Shown here piece by piece: positions 37,055 through 46,740 of a stretch of 64,000 nucleotides of DNA. Source of the DNA: an uncultured Bacteroidales bacterium. Its GTDB lineage: Bacteria; Bacteroidota; Bacteroidia; Bacteroidales; Bacteroidaceae. Where the stretch lies: the NCBI GenBank assembly GCA_902771725.1, contig CACXXT010000008.1, positions 1 to 64,000 on the forward strand, in the 5' to 3' direction. Below the pieces are notes generated by a model that saw nothing but the letters and a program-made list of their open reading frames with translations, was not told where the DNA came from and did not search any database. Position 1 is the stretch's first letter; each line of letters begins with the position of its first letter. Made by a program: the position numbers and the translations under genes.

Positions 37055-38728
37055 ATGAAGCCATTCCATGCACTCATCGCCTGCTGCCTGATGGCACTGC
37101 CTTTTCAGACCATCGCACAGACAGCACCCGCCCCGAACTACAAAGGACTGAGCGACGGGAACCCCATCAGTGCTAGCGTCTTCTGCGCCGACCCTACTGC
37201 CCTTGACTACAACGGGCGGCTGTACGTCTACGGCACCAATGACCACCAGCAGTACATCGTCAACAAGAAGAGCGGTTCCAACGGCTACGGCAACATCAAG
37301 TCGCTCGTCGTCTTCTCCACCGACGACATGGTGAACTGGACGTTCCACGGCACCATCGACGTGGGCAAGGTCTGCGGTTCATGGTGTGGACAGTCGTGGG
37401 CGCCGTCTGCTGTGTGGCGCAAGAATACTGCGGGCAAGGACGAGTTCTTCATCTACTTCGCCAATGGCGGCGGCAGTGTGGGGGTCATCAAGAGCACGGC
37501 CTCGCCCCTCGGTCCTTTCAACTCGCCCAACAGCCAGGCCATGATTCGCCACGGAATGGCGGGCGTCGATCCCTGCAACTGGGTGTTCGACCCGGGAGCC
37601 GTCGTCGATAGCACGGGGCAGGGATGGATAGCCTTCGGAGGCGGCGACCCGCAGTCCACAGGTTCCAAGCTGTGGCCCGGCAATTCACGTATTGCCAAGC
37701 TGGCGAAGAACATGACCTCCATCAGCGGGTCTGCCGTCAACATGCCCGCTCCCTACCTTTTCGAAGCCAGCGAACTGAACATCATCGGCGGGCGCTTCGT
37801 CTACACCTACAACACTTCCTGGAGCGACCGCCCCGACTGGAACACCTACGAGAAGCGCGGCAGCAACCCCGCACCGTCGGCGTGCAGCATGTGCTACATG
37901 GTCTCCGACACCCCTCTGGATCCCGACTCCTGGGAGTATCGTGGCGAGTACGTCCCCAACGAAGGCACCTTCGGAATGGGCTACGGCAACAACCACACCC
38001 ACCTGCATAAGTTCCAGAACAACTACTATCTGTTCTACCATTCCACGGTGCTGGAGTCGGCGATGAACACTGGCGCCTCCGGCTTCCGTTCCATCGGCGT
38101 CAACAAGGCCACGGTGAACGAGAGGACACAGAAGATTGGCAAGATGACATTGAACAAGACCGGCGTCAGCCTCATCCACAACCTCGACCCCTACCTGTTG
38201 CAGCAGGCCGAGACGATGGCCAACAGCGGCGGCGTCAGCTACGAGGATTTCTCCAATATCACCAAGGTCACAAGCAAGAACACCCTGGGCAACGACGCCT
38301 CGCAGAACCTGCAGGTGCAGATGCAGCCGGGTGCCTGGACTCAAGTGCGCAAAGTGGACTTCGGAACCGGGGCAGACTCCTTCACCATCCGCCTCAAGGG
38401 TGCCGGGAAGGTGGAGCTCCGCTTCGGCAAGAGCAGCGCCGCCAAGGCCACCCTCGACTTCGAGGCCAGGGCGTTCCAGGACTTCACCATCTCCGTAGAC
38501 CCCACGCAGTTCAAGGGGATTCGGGACCTCTACATCTATTTCCCCGAAGCCAACAACGCGTTCTTCGACAGCTGGCAGTTCACTAAGGACGAACAGACCG
38601 TCGTCCGTAGCATAGCCGTCCACGGAACTGACGACGGCAGAATCTACGACCTCAGCGGACGGAGCGTCAGGAACACGAAGCCACGAGGGCTTTATATTTA
38701 TAAAGGAAAGAAGGTCGTTGTCAAATGA
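37055..38728 (+). CDS. GH43 glycosidase with C-terminal CBM6-like domain and T9SS-like tail
   Basis: GH43 enzymes hydrolyse beta-xylosides or alpha-L-arabinosides. After a signal peptide the five-bladed propeller shows the three acidic catalytic positions: Asp in FCADPTALDYNG, Asp in CNWVFDPGAVVDS and Glu in LFEASELNIIGG. A CBM6-like sandwich spans about residues 390-515 (QMQPGAWTQVRKVDFG ... AFFDSWQFT). The end, IYDLSGRSVRN ... RGLYIYKGKKVVVK, resembles the type IX sorting signal. The 557 residues are complete. It is followed by a strong terminator that overlaps the stop. It probably works with PL11 and GH51 on pectin side chains. Confidence 0.92.
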   Translation: MKPFHALIACCLMALPFQTIAQTAPAPNYKGLSDGNPISASVFCADPTALDYNGRLYVYGTNDHQQYIVNKKSGSNGYGNIKSLVVFSTDDMVNWTFHGTIDVGKVCGSWCGQSWAPSAVWRKNTAGKDEFFIYFANGGGSVGVIKSTASPLGPFNSPNSQAMIRHGMAGVDPCNWVFDPGAVVDSTGQGWIAFGGGDPQSTGSKLWPGNSRIAKLAKNMTSISGSAVNMPAPYLFEASELNIIGGRFVYTYNTSWSDRPDWNTYEKRGSNPAPSACSMCYMVSDTPLDPDSWEYRGEYVPNEGTFGMGYGNNHTHLHKFQNNYYLFYHSTVLESAMNTGASGFRSIGVNKATVNERTQKIGKMTLNKTGVSLIHNLDPYLLQQAETMANSGGVSYEDFSNITKVTSKNTLGNDASQNLQVQMQPGAWTQVRKVDFGTGADSFTIRLKGAGKVELRFGKSSAAKATLDFEARAFQDFTISVDPTQFKGIRDLYIYFPEANNAFFDSWQFTKDEQTVVRSIAVHGTDDGRIYDLSGRSVRNTKPRGLYIYKGKKVVVK

Positions 38729-38742
38729 CAGCGACTTTTTTT
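38714..38742 (+). terminator. Terminator overlapping the GH43 stop codon
   Basis: GTCGTTGTC (38714-38722) pairs with GACAGCGAC (38727-38735), followed by seven T residues. The TGA stop is part of the hairpin. Confidence 0.8.
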
Positions 38743-38905
38743 GTATCATGTCCTTCACTTATATACATACAGACGCTGGAAACAGCGGGCTTTTGTGTGA
38801 AAGTATGCAAAAAAAAGAGGAGGAAAAGAACCGCATTGGAAAATAATATGTAACTTTACCGCGCAAAAAGCAAAAAAACCTATCGAAAACCCCTTATAAA
38901 CAACC

Positions 38906-40186
38906 ATGAACAGAAGAAACTTCATGAAGGCGATGGGAGCAGCAGGGCTGTTCACCATCGTGCCCCGCAAGGTTCTGGGCGGCAACGGTTTCATCGCTCC
39001 CTCAGACCAACTGACGAAAGCCGTCATCGGCGTTGGAGGCATCGGACGCAGCAGCAGCCACTTCTCCACTTCGGAGGCCTACCGGCTGCTCGCCGTCTGC
39101 GATGTCGACAAGAAACACCTCCAGAGCGCCGTCGATGCAGCTAAGACACAACTCAAGGAAGAGGTGAAGGCCTACGACGACTGGCGCGAACTCATCCACC
39201 AGTCCGGAGCCGACATCATCCACATCGCCACCCCACCCCACTGGCATGGTCTCATGGCCGTCGAAGCCGCCAAGGCTGGCAAGGACATCTGGCTCGAGAA
39301 ACCCATGACGCGCACCATCGGCGAGGGCAAGGCCGTAAAAGCCGCCGTCGAGCGCTATGGCCGCATCCTGCGTCTGAACACCTGGTTCCGCTTCACCGAC
39401 ACGTTCTACGGCTTAGGCACTCCCGTCAAGCCCCTGAAGAAACTCATCCAGAGCGGACTGCTCGGATGGCCGCTGAAGGTGACCGTCTCCGGCGCCACGG
39501 GATTCGCATGGAAATTCTTCTGGGTAGGAAAGGACAACCTGACGCCTCAGCCCGTACCTGCTGAACTCAACTACGATATGTGGCTGGGGCCGGCTCCCTT
39601 CAAGCCCTATAACGTCCACCGCACGCACCAGACCTTCCGCGGCTACTGGGACTACGACGGCGGCGGACTGACCGATATGGGTCAGCACTACCTCGACCCC
39701 GTCCAGTATATGCTGGGCAAGGACAACGAGTTCCCCGTGAAGGTGGAAATCGATGCACCCCAGCAGCACTACGACGCTGTTGGTATCTGGCACAAGATTA
39801 CCTACACCTACGCCGACGGCTGCCAGATTGTGCTCGAGGGCGAAGGCTACGAGAGCCAGGGCAAGCTCGCCTACATCGAAGGTCCGAAGGGCAAGGTCTA
39901 CAAAGGATTCGAATGTACCATCCCCGATATCTGGAACAAGCTGAACGAGCTGCCTGACCCGGAACCGCAGCGCACCGACTTCCTCGAGTGCGTACGCACA
40001 CGCCAGAAGTTCGCCCTCAACGAGGACAACGGACACCACAGCTGCACACTCGTCAACATGGGTGCCGTAGGACTCCGCCTCGGACGCCGCGAGCTGAACT
40101 TCGACCCGAAGACGCAGACCTTCATCGGCGACGATGCGGCCAACGCACTCATCGATCAGCCCATGCGTGGAGAATGGAAGATCTAG
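38906..40186 (+). CDS. Gfo/Idh/MocA family oxidoreductase with Tat-type signal
   Basis: This NAD(P)-dependent sugar oxidoreductase is exported folded, judging by the twin-arginine leader MNRRNFMKAMGAAGLF. The Rossmann motif VIGVGGIGRSS follows, then the catalytic-type EKP in DIWLEKPMTR near residue 135, and the C-terminal alpha/beta domain with GGGLTDMGQHYLDP. Members of this exported subgroup are often found beside DUF1080 proteins, as here (88 bp downstream), a pairing linked to 3-keto-sugar chemistry. The role is inferred from context. Confidence 0.88.
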   Translation: MNRRNFMKAMGAAGLFTIVPRKVLGGNGFIAPSDQLTKAVIGVGGIGRSSSHFSTSEAYRLLAVCDVDKKHLQSAVDAAKTQLKEEVKAYDDWRELIHQSGADIIHIATPPHWHGLMAVEAAKAGKDIWLEKPMTRTIGEGKAVKAAVERYGRILRLNTWFRFTDTFYGLGTPVKPLKKLIQSGLLGWPLKVTVSGATGFAWKFFWVGKDNLTPQPVPAELNYDMWLGPAPFKPYNVHRTHQTFRGYWDYDGGGLTDMGQHYLDPVQYMLGKDNEFPVKVEIDAPQQHYDAVGIWHKITYTYADGCQIVLEGEGYESQGKLAYIEGPKGKVYKGFECTIPDIWNKLNELPDPEPQRTDFLECVRTRQKFALNEDNGHHSCTLVNMGAVGLRLGRRELNFDPKTQTFIGDDAANALIDQPMRGEWKI

Positions 40187-40194
40187 GAACCTCG

Positions 40195-40249
40195 GGTAAA
40201 ATCGTCCCGACTTTTCCTCCGCGATTTTATCGCGGTTCCCGTCCCAATT
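40195..40249 (+). repeat. Covarying hairpin element, copy 2 (intergenic)
   Basis: TCGTCCCGACTTTTC (40202-40216), then stem CCGCG/CGCGG (40219-40223, 40231-40235) around the loop ATTTTAT. It occupies most of the gap between the oxidoreductase and the HEAT/DUF1080 gene. Confidence 0.75.
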
Positions 40250-40273
40250 ACCAACCAATAATCCCTTAAAGCA

Positions 40274-42616
40274 ATGAAACACCTTAAATATCTTATTCTA
40301 CTTCTTTCATTCCTCCTGCCCTTCACCGCCACAGCCCAGGACAGCCGCAACCGCGTAGCCTCGACTATCATTGCCGACGGACTGGCACAGCTGCCCGCCC
40401 AGAATCTGGAGACTCTGGAGCAGGTGATGAGCGAAATCGCTGGCACAGGAGCCGAGGGCGTCGAGAGTCTGGCCGCCATGCTCGGTCCCTCTGCTGAAGG
40501 CAAGAACGCACCCTTCCAGTATGCCATCGACGGACTCACCAGCTTTGTGACACAGAAAGGTCGCGAGGCACAGTGCGCCGCCGTCAAGAAAGGCCTTCAG
40601 AACGCTCTGGCCAAATGCACCGATGAGGGCAACAAGGTCTTCCTGCAAGACCAGTTAAACAAGCTCACACCCGGCAGCATCGAGGTGAAGCACGCCGTGG
40701 AGAACCTCAGCACCGTTGCCGCCAACTCACGTGCCATCGCCGAGTTCCGCGACAAGGTAGCCTCCATGCCAGCCAAGAAGCTGACTCCGTTCCTGCTGAA
40801 GACCCTCAAGAAGAGCGACGACCGCCAGCTGCGCAACACCGCCCTCGAACTGGGAGGCGATGCCTTGGCTCCCCTCGCCGTCAAGGCGTTCCCGAAACTG
40901 AAGACCGACGCCCAGACCGACGTCGTCCGCTGGTTGGGCAACCGTCACGACACCGAGAACATCGAAGCTGTATTCAGGGCTCTCGGCTCGAGCAACAGCC
41001 AGCTGGTCGACGCCGCCCTCGAGGCTGCCGGCAAGATTGGTGGCGTCAACGCAATGAGCGCACTGATTGTTGCCCTCAGCGGAAATCATGCCGAGACAGC
41101 CAATGCCGCCCTGACGACATTCAACGGCGACATCAGCGAGGGTGTCCTCGCGGCCCTGAAGGGTAGTGGCACCCTTGTAACGCCCGCTCTCGTGGCTCTC
41201 GCCGGCGAGCGCCGCATCTACGAAGCCTACCAGCCACTGACACAGCTCATCGGCAAGGACGGAGTGCACTATGCTGCCGTCAAGAGTCTGGCTCAAATCG
41301 TGAAGCCCGACCAGTATGCCGACCTCCTCAAGCGCTTCGAGCCCTATCCTGAGAACTACTACGGACTCCTGGCTCAGCGCGCCGGCAAGGAAGACATCCA
41401 GCAGCTCGTGGCTGCCGCCAAGGAAGGAGCTGCCAAGAAGGAAGCTACTGCAGCACTGCTGAAGGTGAACAGCAGCGATGTCGTTGCGCCCCTGATGAGT
41501 CTGGCTGCCAGCGATGCCGCCGGTCGCGACGCCCTGCTCAGCCGTGCCCTCACCCTCATCCAGGGTGCCAACTGGCCTCGCATCGACAAGTACCAGCTTA
41601 TGAAGCAGGCGCTGGAGATGAAGCCCTCGGCAGCCACCGCCAACAAGTTCATCGCCGCCCTCGGCACACTCAACAACGAGCCCGCCCTGAATCTGGCAGC
41701 AGAATATATGAACGTGAAGGCGAACGACCTCGCTGCCGCTCATGCCGTGGCAGACCTCATTGAGAAGAACGAGGCTCTGCAGCGCGGAGCGCATATCCGC
41801 GACATGCTCCTCAAGGCGCAGAACGTCTTCAAGAGCCACACCGAAAACGCCGATGCCGGCTATGCCGTGGATCAGGTGAACACTATCCTGCCGAAGATTG
41901 TCGACGACCCGAATGCCGTCACGGCAAAGGTCGTCAAGCTCTCGGAGGAAGAAGAGAAGTCCGGCTTCGAAATGCTCTTCGACGGCACCGACCTCGATAA
42001 GTGGCACGGCGGCAAAGCCAACTACCTGCCCATCGACGGTGCCATCTACGTCAGCGCCAACTACGGCACCGAAGGCAACCTCTACACCAACAAGAAATAC
42101 TCCGACTTCGTCTTCCGCTTCGAGTTCTGCTTCGTCCGTCCGGGCATCAACAACGGCGTGGGTATCCGCACGAAGGATGGCGTCGACGCCGCCTACGACG
42201 GCATGGAGATCCAGATTCTCGACCACGACGATCCCATCTACAAGGGACTGCGCGAGTACCAGGTCCACGGTTCCGTCTATGGCATCATCCCCGCCAAGCG
42301 CATCAAGCACAAGCCCCTGGGCGAGTGGAACTACGAAGAAATCCGTGCCGAGGGCGACCACATCACCGTCACCCTGAACGGCGAAGTGCTCGTCGACGGC
42401 AACATCCGCGAAGCCTGCCAGGGCCACAACATGGCTCCCGAGGAGGGCAAGCCCAACCCCTACACCGTAGACCACCAGAGCCATCCCGGCCTCTTCAACC
42501 AGGAAGGATTCATCAGCTTCTGCGGTCATGGCGAAGGACTGAAGCTCCGCAACATCCGAGTACTCGACCTGGCTGCACAGAAGGCTGCCAAGAAGAGCAG
42601 CAAGAAACGCAAGTAA
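40274..42616 (+). CDS. Secreted HEAT-repeat protein with C-terminal DUF1080 domain
   Basis: A signal peptide (MKHLKYLILLLSFLLPFTATAQ) leads into about 500 residues of alpha-helical HEAT-like repeats (for example NTALELGGDALAPLAVKAF, DAALEAAGKIGGVNAMSAL). Residues about 555-770 form a DUF1080 (3-keto-disaccharide hydrolase) jelly roll with SGFEMLFDGTDLDKWHG, NNGVGIRTKDG and GMEIQILDHDDPIY. The DUF1080 family has members that cleave 3-keto-glycosides. The Gfo/Idh/MocA gene just upstream would supply or reduce the keto sugar. It is a complete 780-residue protein ending just before the bidirectional terminator. Confidence 0.88.
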   Translation: MKHLKYLILLLSFLLPFTATAQDSRNRVASTIIADGLAQLPAQNLETLEQVMSEIAGTGAEGVESLAAMLGPSAEGKNAPFQYAIDGLTSFVTQKGREAQCAAVKKGLQNALAKCTDEGNKVFLQDQLNKLTPGSIEVKHAVENLSTVAANSRAIAEFRDKVASMPAKKLTPFLLKTLKKSDDRQLRNTALELGGDALAPLAVKAFPKLKTDAQTDVVRWLGNRHDTENIEAVFRALGSSNSQLVDAALEAAGKIGGVNAMSALIVALSGNHAETANAALTTFNGDISEGVLAALKGSGTLVTPALVALAGERRIYEAYQPLTQLIGKDGVHYAAVKSLAQIVKPDQYADLLKRFEPYPENYYGLLAQRAGKEDIQQLVAAAKEGAAKKEATAALLKVNSSDVVAPLMSLAASDAAGRDALLSRALTLIQGANWPRIDKYQLMKQALEMKPSAATANKFIAALGTLNNEPALNLAAEYMNVKANDLAAAHAVADLIEKNEALQRGAHIRDMLLKAQNVFKSHTENADAGYAVDQVNTILPKIVDDPNAVTAKVVKLSEEEEKSGFEMLFDGTDLDKWHGGKANYLPIDGAIYVSANYGTEGNLYTNKKYSDFVFRFEFCFVRPGINNGVGIRTKDGVDAAYDGMEIQILDHDDPIYKGLREYQVHGSVYGIIPAKRIKHKPLGEWNYEEIRAEGDHITVTLNGEVLVDGNIREACQGHNMAPEEGKPNPYTVDHQSHPGLFNQEGFISFCGHGEGLKLRNIRVLDLAAQKAAKKSSKKRK

Positions 42617-42645
42617 TCACGAGCCTCCTCAAAACGATTGATACT

Positions 42646-42694
42646 GATAAAGAGAAAGGGACCTGCATGGCGTGCAGATCCCTTTCTCTTTATC
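42646..42694. terminator. Strong bidirectional terminator
   Basis: A perfect 16-bp stem GATAAAGAGAAAGGGA / TCCCTTTCTCTTTATC with a smaller CTGCA/TGCAG stem at its tip. It lies between the converging HEAT/DUF1080 gene and the 548-residue secreted protein gene. Confidence 0.85.
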
Positions 42695-42716
42695 TCTTTT
42701 GCCAGTGAGCAACGGT

Positions 42717-44363
42717 TCAGCGGAGCACCTTGCTCGTACGCAGGGAACCGTCGGCCAGACGCTGGACCCGAATCAGCAGTCCGCGCGCATCGCCACTCAC
42801 CCGTCGGCCAGAGAGGTCGCGATATTCCGTGCCGACAACATCGGCATCGCTCTTCGGCAGCGAGACCCGGGTGCGGATGGGGTCATCCACGGGAATGGTC
42901 CGCATCTTCTTCTCGACCACGTCATACAGGATGATGTTCGAGCGATGCTCCTCGCCGCCACCGCGGTAGATGGTCTGAATGCCAGCGCACTTGCTGAGGG
43001 GGAAGTAGAAGTAGACCTCCTTCTCGCCTTCATAGACGGTGAAGTCATAGTCGTCATCAAACTCATAAGGGATTTCCGTCATCGGAGCATCCAGCGTTTC
43101 ATGCATATCAGGCGTGAAGACGTGAGGCTCCGTCTCGCTGTCGAGGAAGACCACATACGACAACTTTTCTGGAAGCATGAAATTTCCGGCAATGTCCTTC
43201 GTGGGGATATTGAAACCGACTGCGGCATAGCCTTCCTCGTCGTCGTAGTTGTAGAACATCGTGATGCTCGGATCGGCAGGACAGGCAGGCACTTCCTTGA
43301 ACGCTACCAGCTGCGGAGCCACAAAGGCCTCGGCCTCGAGGACGCTGTCGCGGGCGCCGTCGTAGGTGATGGCATAGGACGTGGACATCGCGCGAGTCGC
43401 GGCGTCGTAGTCCATGTTGATCTCTGCCAGCGCATCGCCGTAAACGCTCATCTCCGCGATGTCAAAACCCATGTCTATCTGCTCCAGCCACGTCTCGCAG
43501 ACGTGCTGGTAGACATGCATTCCATAGTATTCGTCCACGCCCATATATTGTCCGCCCTTGATGTTCAGCTTGTTGCCTTGCAGCGTTCCCTTCACCCATC
43601 CGGGCACTTCCTCCCGCAGGCGGAGGTACACGTCCTGGCCGGTGAAAGCCACATTCACCATCTTCTGTTCCTCCTCGCCGTCTTTCTTGGTGGTCAAGAT
43701 GTACAGCGACTGTTCTGCATCGGCAGGAGGAGTGACACAGACATCCGTCTGCACGGTGGCCACATAGTCCCAGTAGGTGTTTCCTACCCACTTCCATTCC
43801 ATCTGACCCGATTCCGCGTCTTTCCATTGCCATACGATTCCGAAGGGATGATCAGCATCCATGCCATCCGCGAGCCGGAGTGTTCCGTTGTTCCAGATGA
43901 CGCCGAAGCTGGTGGTCTCGCTCTCCAGCATCGTGTCGCCGTCCTTCTTCATGGCGGTGACATAGAACTCCGTCGTTTCCTTCGTGAAATTGTTCTTCTT
44001 CACGCCAATCGGCTGTTTCTGAATCAGATAAGTTCCGTCGGCCTGTTTCTCGGCTTTCACCCAGTACTCTTCCGTCATGCTGAGCACGGGAGCCAGGTTC
44101 AGGATGTAGAGGTTGCCGTCAGTGCCCTCCACCACGCTGATGCAGGAACAGTCCGAAGAACAGTCGTACGTGCCATACCAATCGCTATAGGCCTCGCCGG
44201 TGAACTTCAAGATGAGGTTTTCATAGAGCTTACCAGCCGGCTGATCCTTGACGACTCCGGCACGGCGTTGTTGCTGAAAAAGTGCCGCCGGCTTGCGGGT
44301 GGACTGGGCGAACGACATCATGCAGAACAAGAGGCTCGCCAATAAAAGGGCAACATGTTTCAT
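42717..44363 (-). CDS. Secreted protein of unknown function with T9SS-like tail
   Basis: I do not recognise the family. The 548-residue product has a clear signal peptide (MKHVALLLASLLFCMMSFAQ), a mainly beta-strand body rich in acidic and aromatic residues, a Cys pair near residue 68 (DCSSDCSCIS), and a C-terminus YRDLSGRRVSGDARGLLIRV ... TSKVLR that resembles the type IX sorting domains of its neighbours. It is probably a surface or secreted protein. It is alone between a convergent terminator and the CCA-adding enzyme gene. Confidence 0.75.
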   Translation of the reverse strand: MKHVALLLASLLFCMMSFAQSTRKPAALFQQQRRAGVVKDQPAGKLYENLILKFTGEAYSDWYGTYDCSSDCSCISVVEGTDGNLYILNLAPVLSMTEEYWVKAEKQADGTYLIQKQPIGVKKNNFTKETTEFYVTAMKKDGDTMLESETTSFGVIWNNGTLRLADGMDADHPFGIVWQWKDAESGQMEWKWVGNTYWDYVATVQTDVCVTPPADAEQSLYILTTKKDGEEEQKMVNVAFTGQDVYLRLREEVPGWVKGTLQGNKLNIKGGQYMGVDEYYGMHVYQHVCETWLEQIDMGFDIAEMSVYGDALAEINMDYDAATRAMSTSYAITYDGARDSVLEAEAFVAPQLVAFKEVPACPADPSITMFYNYDDEEGYAAVGFNIPTKDIAGNFMLPEKLSYVVFLDSETEPHVFTPDMHETLDAPMTEIPYEFDDDYDFTVYEGEKEVYFYFPLSKCAGIQTIYRGGGEEHRSNIILYDVVEKKMRTIPVDDPIRTRVSLPKSDADVVGTEYRDLSGRRVSGDARGLLIRVQRLADGSLRTSKVLR

Positions 44364-44399
44364 ACGCGCTTGGTTTTCTGTTATTTTTTATGCATTAGT

Positions 44400-44456
44400 A
44401 AATCTCTTCAAACCTTAAACTTTTAAACTTTAAACCCTTAAACTTTAAACCCTTAA
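44400..44456. repeat. A/T-rich tandem repeat between CCA enzyme and secreted protein
   Basis: Overlapping CTTTAAACC and CTTAAACTTT units repeat five to six times in the 89-bp spacer. Non-coding; it runs up to the stop codon at 44453. Confidence 0.7.
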
Positions 44457-45916
44457 CCCCTACCAACCTCCAGCCCCATCTTCTTCGCCTTCTCGATGAC
44501 GAACGCCAGGGCGGCTTCATATTCGTTGGGGATCACGCCGTCGAGGATGGCATCCTTCACGGCCGTCTTCAGCGTGCCCACCTCGCGACAGGGCGGTAGA
44601 TGGAAACGTTCCATAATCTCTTCGCCGCTGACGGGCGGCTGGAAGTTGCGGATGCGGTCGCGCTCCTCCAGGTCCACCAGCTTGCGGCGCACCAGCTGGA
44701 AGTTGTCCAAGAAACGCTGCTTGCGCTGCTGGTTCTTCGAGGTGATGTCCGCCTCGCAGAGCAGCATCAGGTCGTCGATGTCGTCGCCCGCCTCGAAGAG
44801 CAGACGCCTCACGGCAGAGTCCGTCACCTCCTCGTCCGCAATCACGATGGGGCGCATGTGCAGCGACACCAGCTTCTGGACATACTTCATCCGTTCGTCC
44901 ATCGGCAGCTTCATCCGGCGGAAGATCTGCGGCACCATCTTCTCGCCCACGTAGTTGTGGTTGTGGAATGTCCAGCCCTGCGCGGGATCGTAGCGCTTGG
45001 TCTTCGGTTTACCTACATCGTGCAGCAGGGCAGCCCAACGCAGCCACAGGCCGTTGTCCGCTCTCTCGCGGTCGTCGGCGGCGAGAGCGCGGACGACGTT
45101 CGTCAGCACCTCCAGCGTGTGCCAGAAGTTATCCTTGTGCGCGCGCCCGTACATTGTTTCTATACCCTGCAGCGCATACAGTTCCGGGAAGATGATTTCC
45201 AGCAGTCCGCACTGGAACAGCAGTTCCCATCCGCGCGACGGAGCGTCCGAAGCCATGAACTTCTGAATCTCATCGATGATGCGCTCCTGCGAGATGATGC
45301 GTATGCGCTCGCGGTTGCGATGCAGCGCCTCCCAGGTCTCCGTCTCGATCTCGAAATTCAACTGCGTAGCAAAGCGGATGCAGCGCATCATGCGCAGAGG
45401 GTCGTCCGAGAACGTCACGTCAGGATCCAGCGGAGTGGCTATCAGCCGGTCCTCCATATCCCAGACGCCGTCGAACGGATCCACCAGCTCGCCGAAGCGC
45501 TCGCGGTTCAGGCAGACGGCCATCGCGTTGATGGTGAAGTCGCGCCGCTGTTGGTCGTCCTCCAGCGTGCCGTCCTCCACGATGGGTTTGCGCGAGTCGT
45601 GGCTGTAGCTCTCCTTGCGGGCACCCACGAACTCCACCTCCTCGCCGCGCCAGTGGACCTGCGCGGTGCCGAAGTTACGAAACACACTCACGTGCGCTCC
45701 ACGACCCATGCGCCTGGCCACGGCCTCGGCCACGGCGATGCCACTCCCGATGACCACCACGTCGATGTCCTTCGACGGACGTTCCAGGAAAAGGTCACGC
45801 ACGTAGCCGCCGACGACGTATGCGTCGACGCCCATCTCGTCCGCCACGTCACCGATGAGGTGGAAGACGGGAGAATCCAGGAGCTGAGTGAGTTCTGCGC
45901 GGTCTAAATGTCTCAT
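44453..45916 (-). CDS. cca: CCA tRNA nucleotidyltransferase with HD domain
   Basis: It adds or repairs the 3' CCA end of tRNA. The 487 residues show the class II nucleotidyltransferase core: VVGGYVRDLFLERPSKDIDVVVIG with the metal-binding DxD, RDFTINAMAV, and RMMRCIRFATQLNFEI. A C-terminal HD domain (LLHDVGKPKTKRY, then HNHNYVGEKMV) implies additional phosphohydrolase activity as in E. coli Cca. A minus-strand TACTTTTG box lies at 45945-45952. The lipoprotein gene is divergent. Confidence 0.94.
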   Translation of the reverse strand: MRHLDRAELTQLLDSPVFHLIGDVADEMGVDAYVVGGYVRDLFLERPSKDIDVVVIGSGIAVAEAVARRMGRGAHVSVFRNFGTAQVHWRGEEVEFVGARKESYSHDSRKPIVEDGTLEDDQQRRDFTINAMAVCLNRERFGELVDPFDGVWDMEDRLIATPLDPDVTFSDDPLRMMRCIRFATQLNFEIETETWEALHRNRERIRIISQERIIDEIQKFMASDAPSRGWELLFQCGLLEIIFPELYALQGIETMYGRAHKDNFWHTLEVLTNVVRALAADDRERADNGLWLRWAALLHDVGKPKTKRYDPAQGWTFHNHNYVGEKMVPQIFRRMKLPMDERMKYVQKLVSLHMRPIVIADEEVTDSAVRRLLFEAGDDIDDLMLLCEADITSKNQQRKQRFLDNFQLVRRKLVDLEERDRIRNFQPPVSGEEIMERFHLPPCREVGTLKTAVKDAILDGVIPNEYEAALAFVIEKAKKMGLEVGRG

Positions 45917-46005
45917 AAAGTTTAAGCAATGCTAAAAACAGCGGCAAAAGTAATAAAAAAAGTTGGAACCACGTGCTTTTGCAAGGCACTTTTTACAAAA
46001 AGCTT

Positions 46006-46013
46006 TACTTTTG
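46006..46013 (+). promoter_or_regulatory. Lipoprotein gene -7 box
   Basis: TACTTTTG ends only 9 bp before the ATG at 46023, so the mRNA would be almost leaderless. A TTTG at 45978-45981 is 24 bp upstream, a little wide for a -33 element. Confidence 0.4.
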
Positions 46014-46022
46014 TGGTCGAAA

Positions 46023-46484
46023 ATGCGAAGCAACTACCAATATTGTATAGCGATAGCAGTTTCTTGCGCCCTTTCACTGGCAGCGTGCAAGACAGCTCAG
46101 GAGGCATCCGAGGAGGAGGCCCACCTGATGCTTCACCAGGCGCGGGAGCTGATGGCAGACGGACATTTCAATGCCGCCCGCGACACCATCTTTGCACTCC
46201 GCAAGCAGTACCCCACCGCACTCGAGACACGCCGGGCAGCCATACTCACGCTCGATAGCGTGGAACTCCTGGAGACCCGCGACAGCCTACAGCGCTATGA
46301 ACTCAGCCTCCAAGCCGCACGCGAGGGATTCAAGCGCATGCAGCCCAGGGTGAACGGCCGCACCAACGACCTCTACTACCAGCAGCAGCGCCGCGTCTTC
46401 GAGATGGAACAGCACTTCGACGAACTCTGTGCAAAAGCCAAATTCTACGTCCGCAAGATCGACATCGACCAGCGCGAACAATAA
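46023..46484 (+). CDS. Small lipoprotein with TPR-like helices
   Basis: The start at 46023 gives a lipoprotein signal MRSNYQYCIAIAVSCALSLAAC with the acylated Cys at residue 22; the longer frame from 45963 would spoil it and lies upstream of the -7 box. The 153-residue product is otherwise alpha-helical and charged (AHLMLHQARELMADGHFNAARDTIF resembles a TPR helix pair), with a likely coiled coil at 85-130. The function is unknown. It marks the last ordinary chromosomal gene before the defence island. Confidence 0.75.
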   Translation: MRSNYQYCIAIAVSCALSLAACKTAQEASEEEAHLMLHQARELMADGHFNAARDTIFALRKQYPTALETRRAAILTLDSVELLETRDSLQRYELSLQAAREGFKRMQPRVNGRTNDLYYQQQRRVFEMEQHFDELCAKAKFYVRKIDIDQREQ

Positions 46485-46516
46485 TCCCACACATCCCACC
46501 TTACCCATCTGCCCGT

Positions 46517-46670
46517 ACGTCCGTACGTGTTCGCTATCACGTCCGTACATGATTCCGTGTACGTCCATACGTGTTTGTCATCACGTCCATACGTGTTTGC
46601 CATCACGTCCATACATGATTCCGTGTACGTCCATACGTGTTTGCCATCACGTCCGTATCTTTAGCTTTGT
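46517..46670. repeat. 22-bp tandem array (seven units)
   Basis: ACGTCC recurs at 46517, 46539, 46561, 46583, 46605, 46627 and 46649: exactly 22 bp each time. Units alternate between two second halves (ACGTGTTTGCCATC and ACATGATTCCGTGT types). Non-coding; directly after the lipoprotein gene. Confidence 0.92.
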
Positions 46671-46740
46671 CTCACCAGTGGTACTTTTCAGTCTCCCCGG
46701 TGAGACAATCCCCCGCCCCCAGCTTTATCCCTCTACACAC

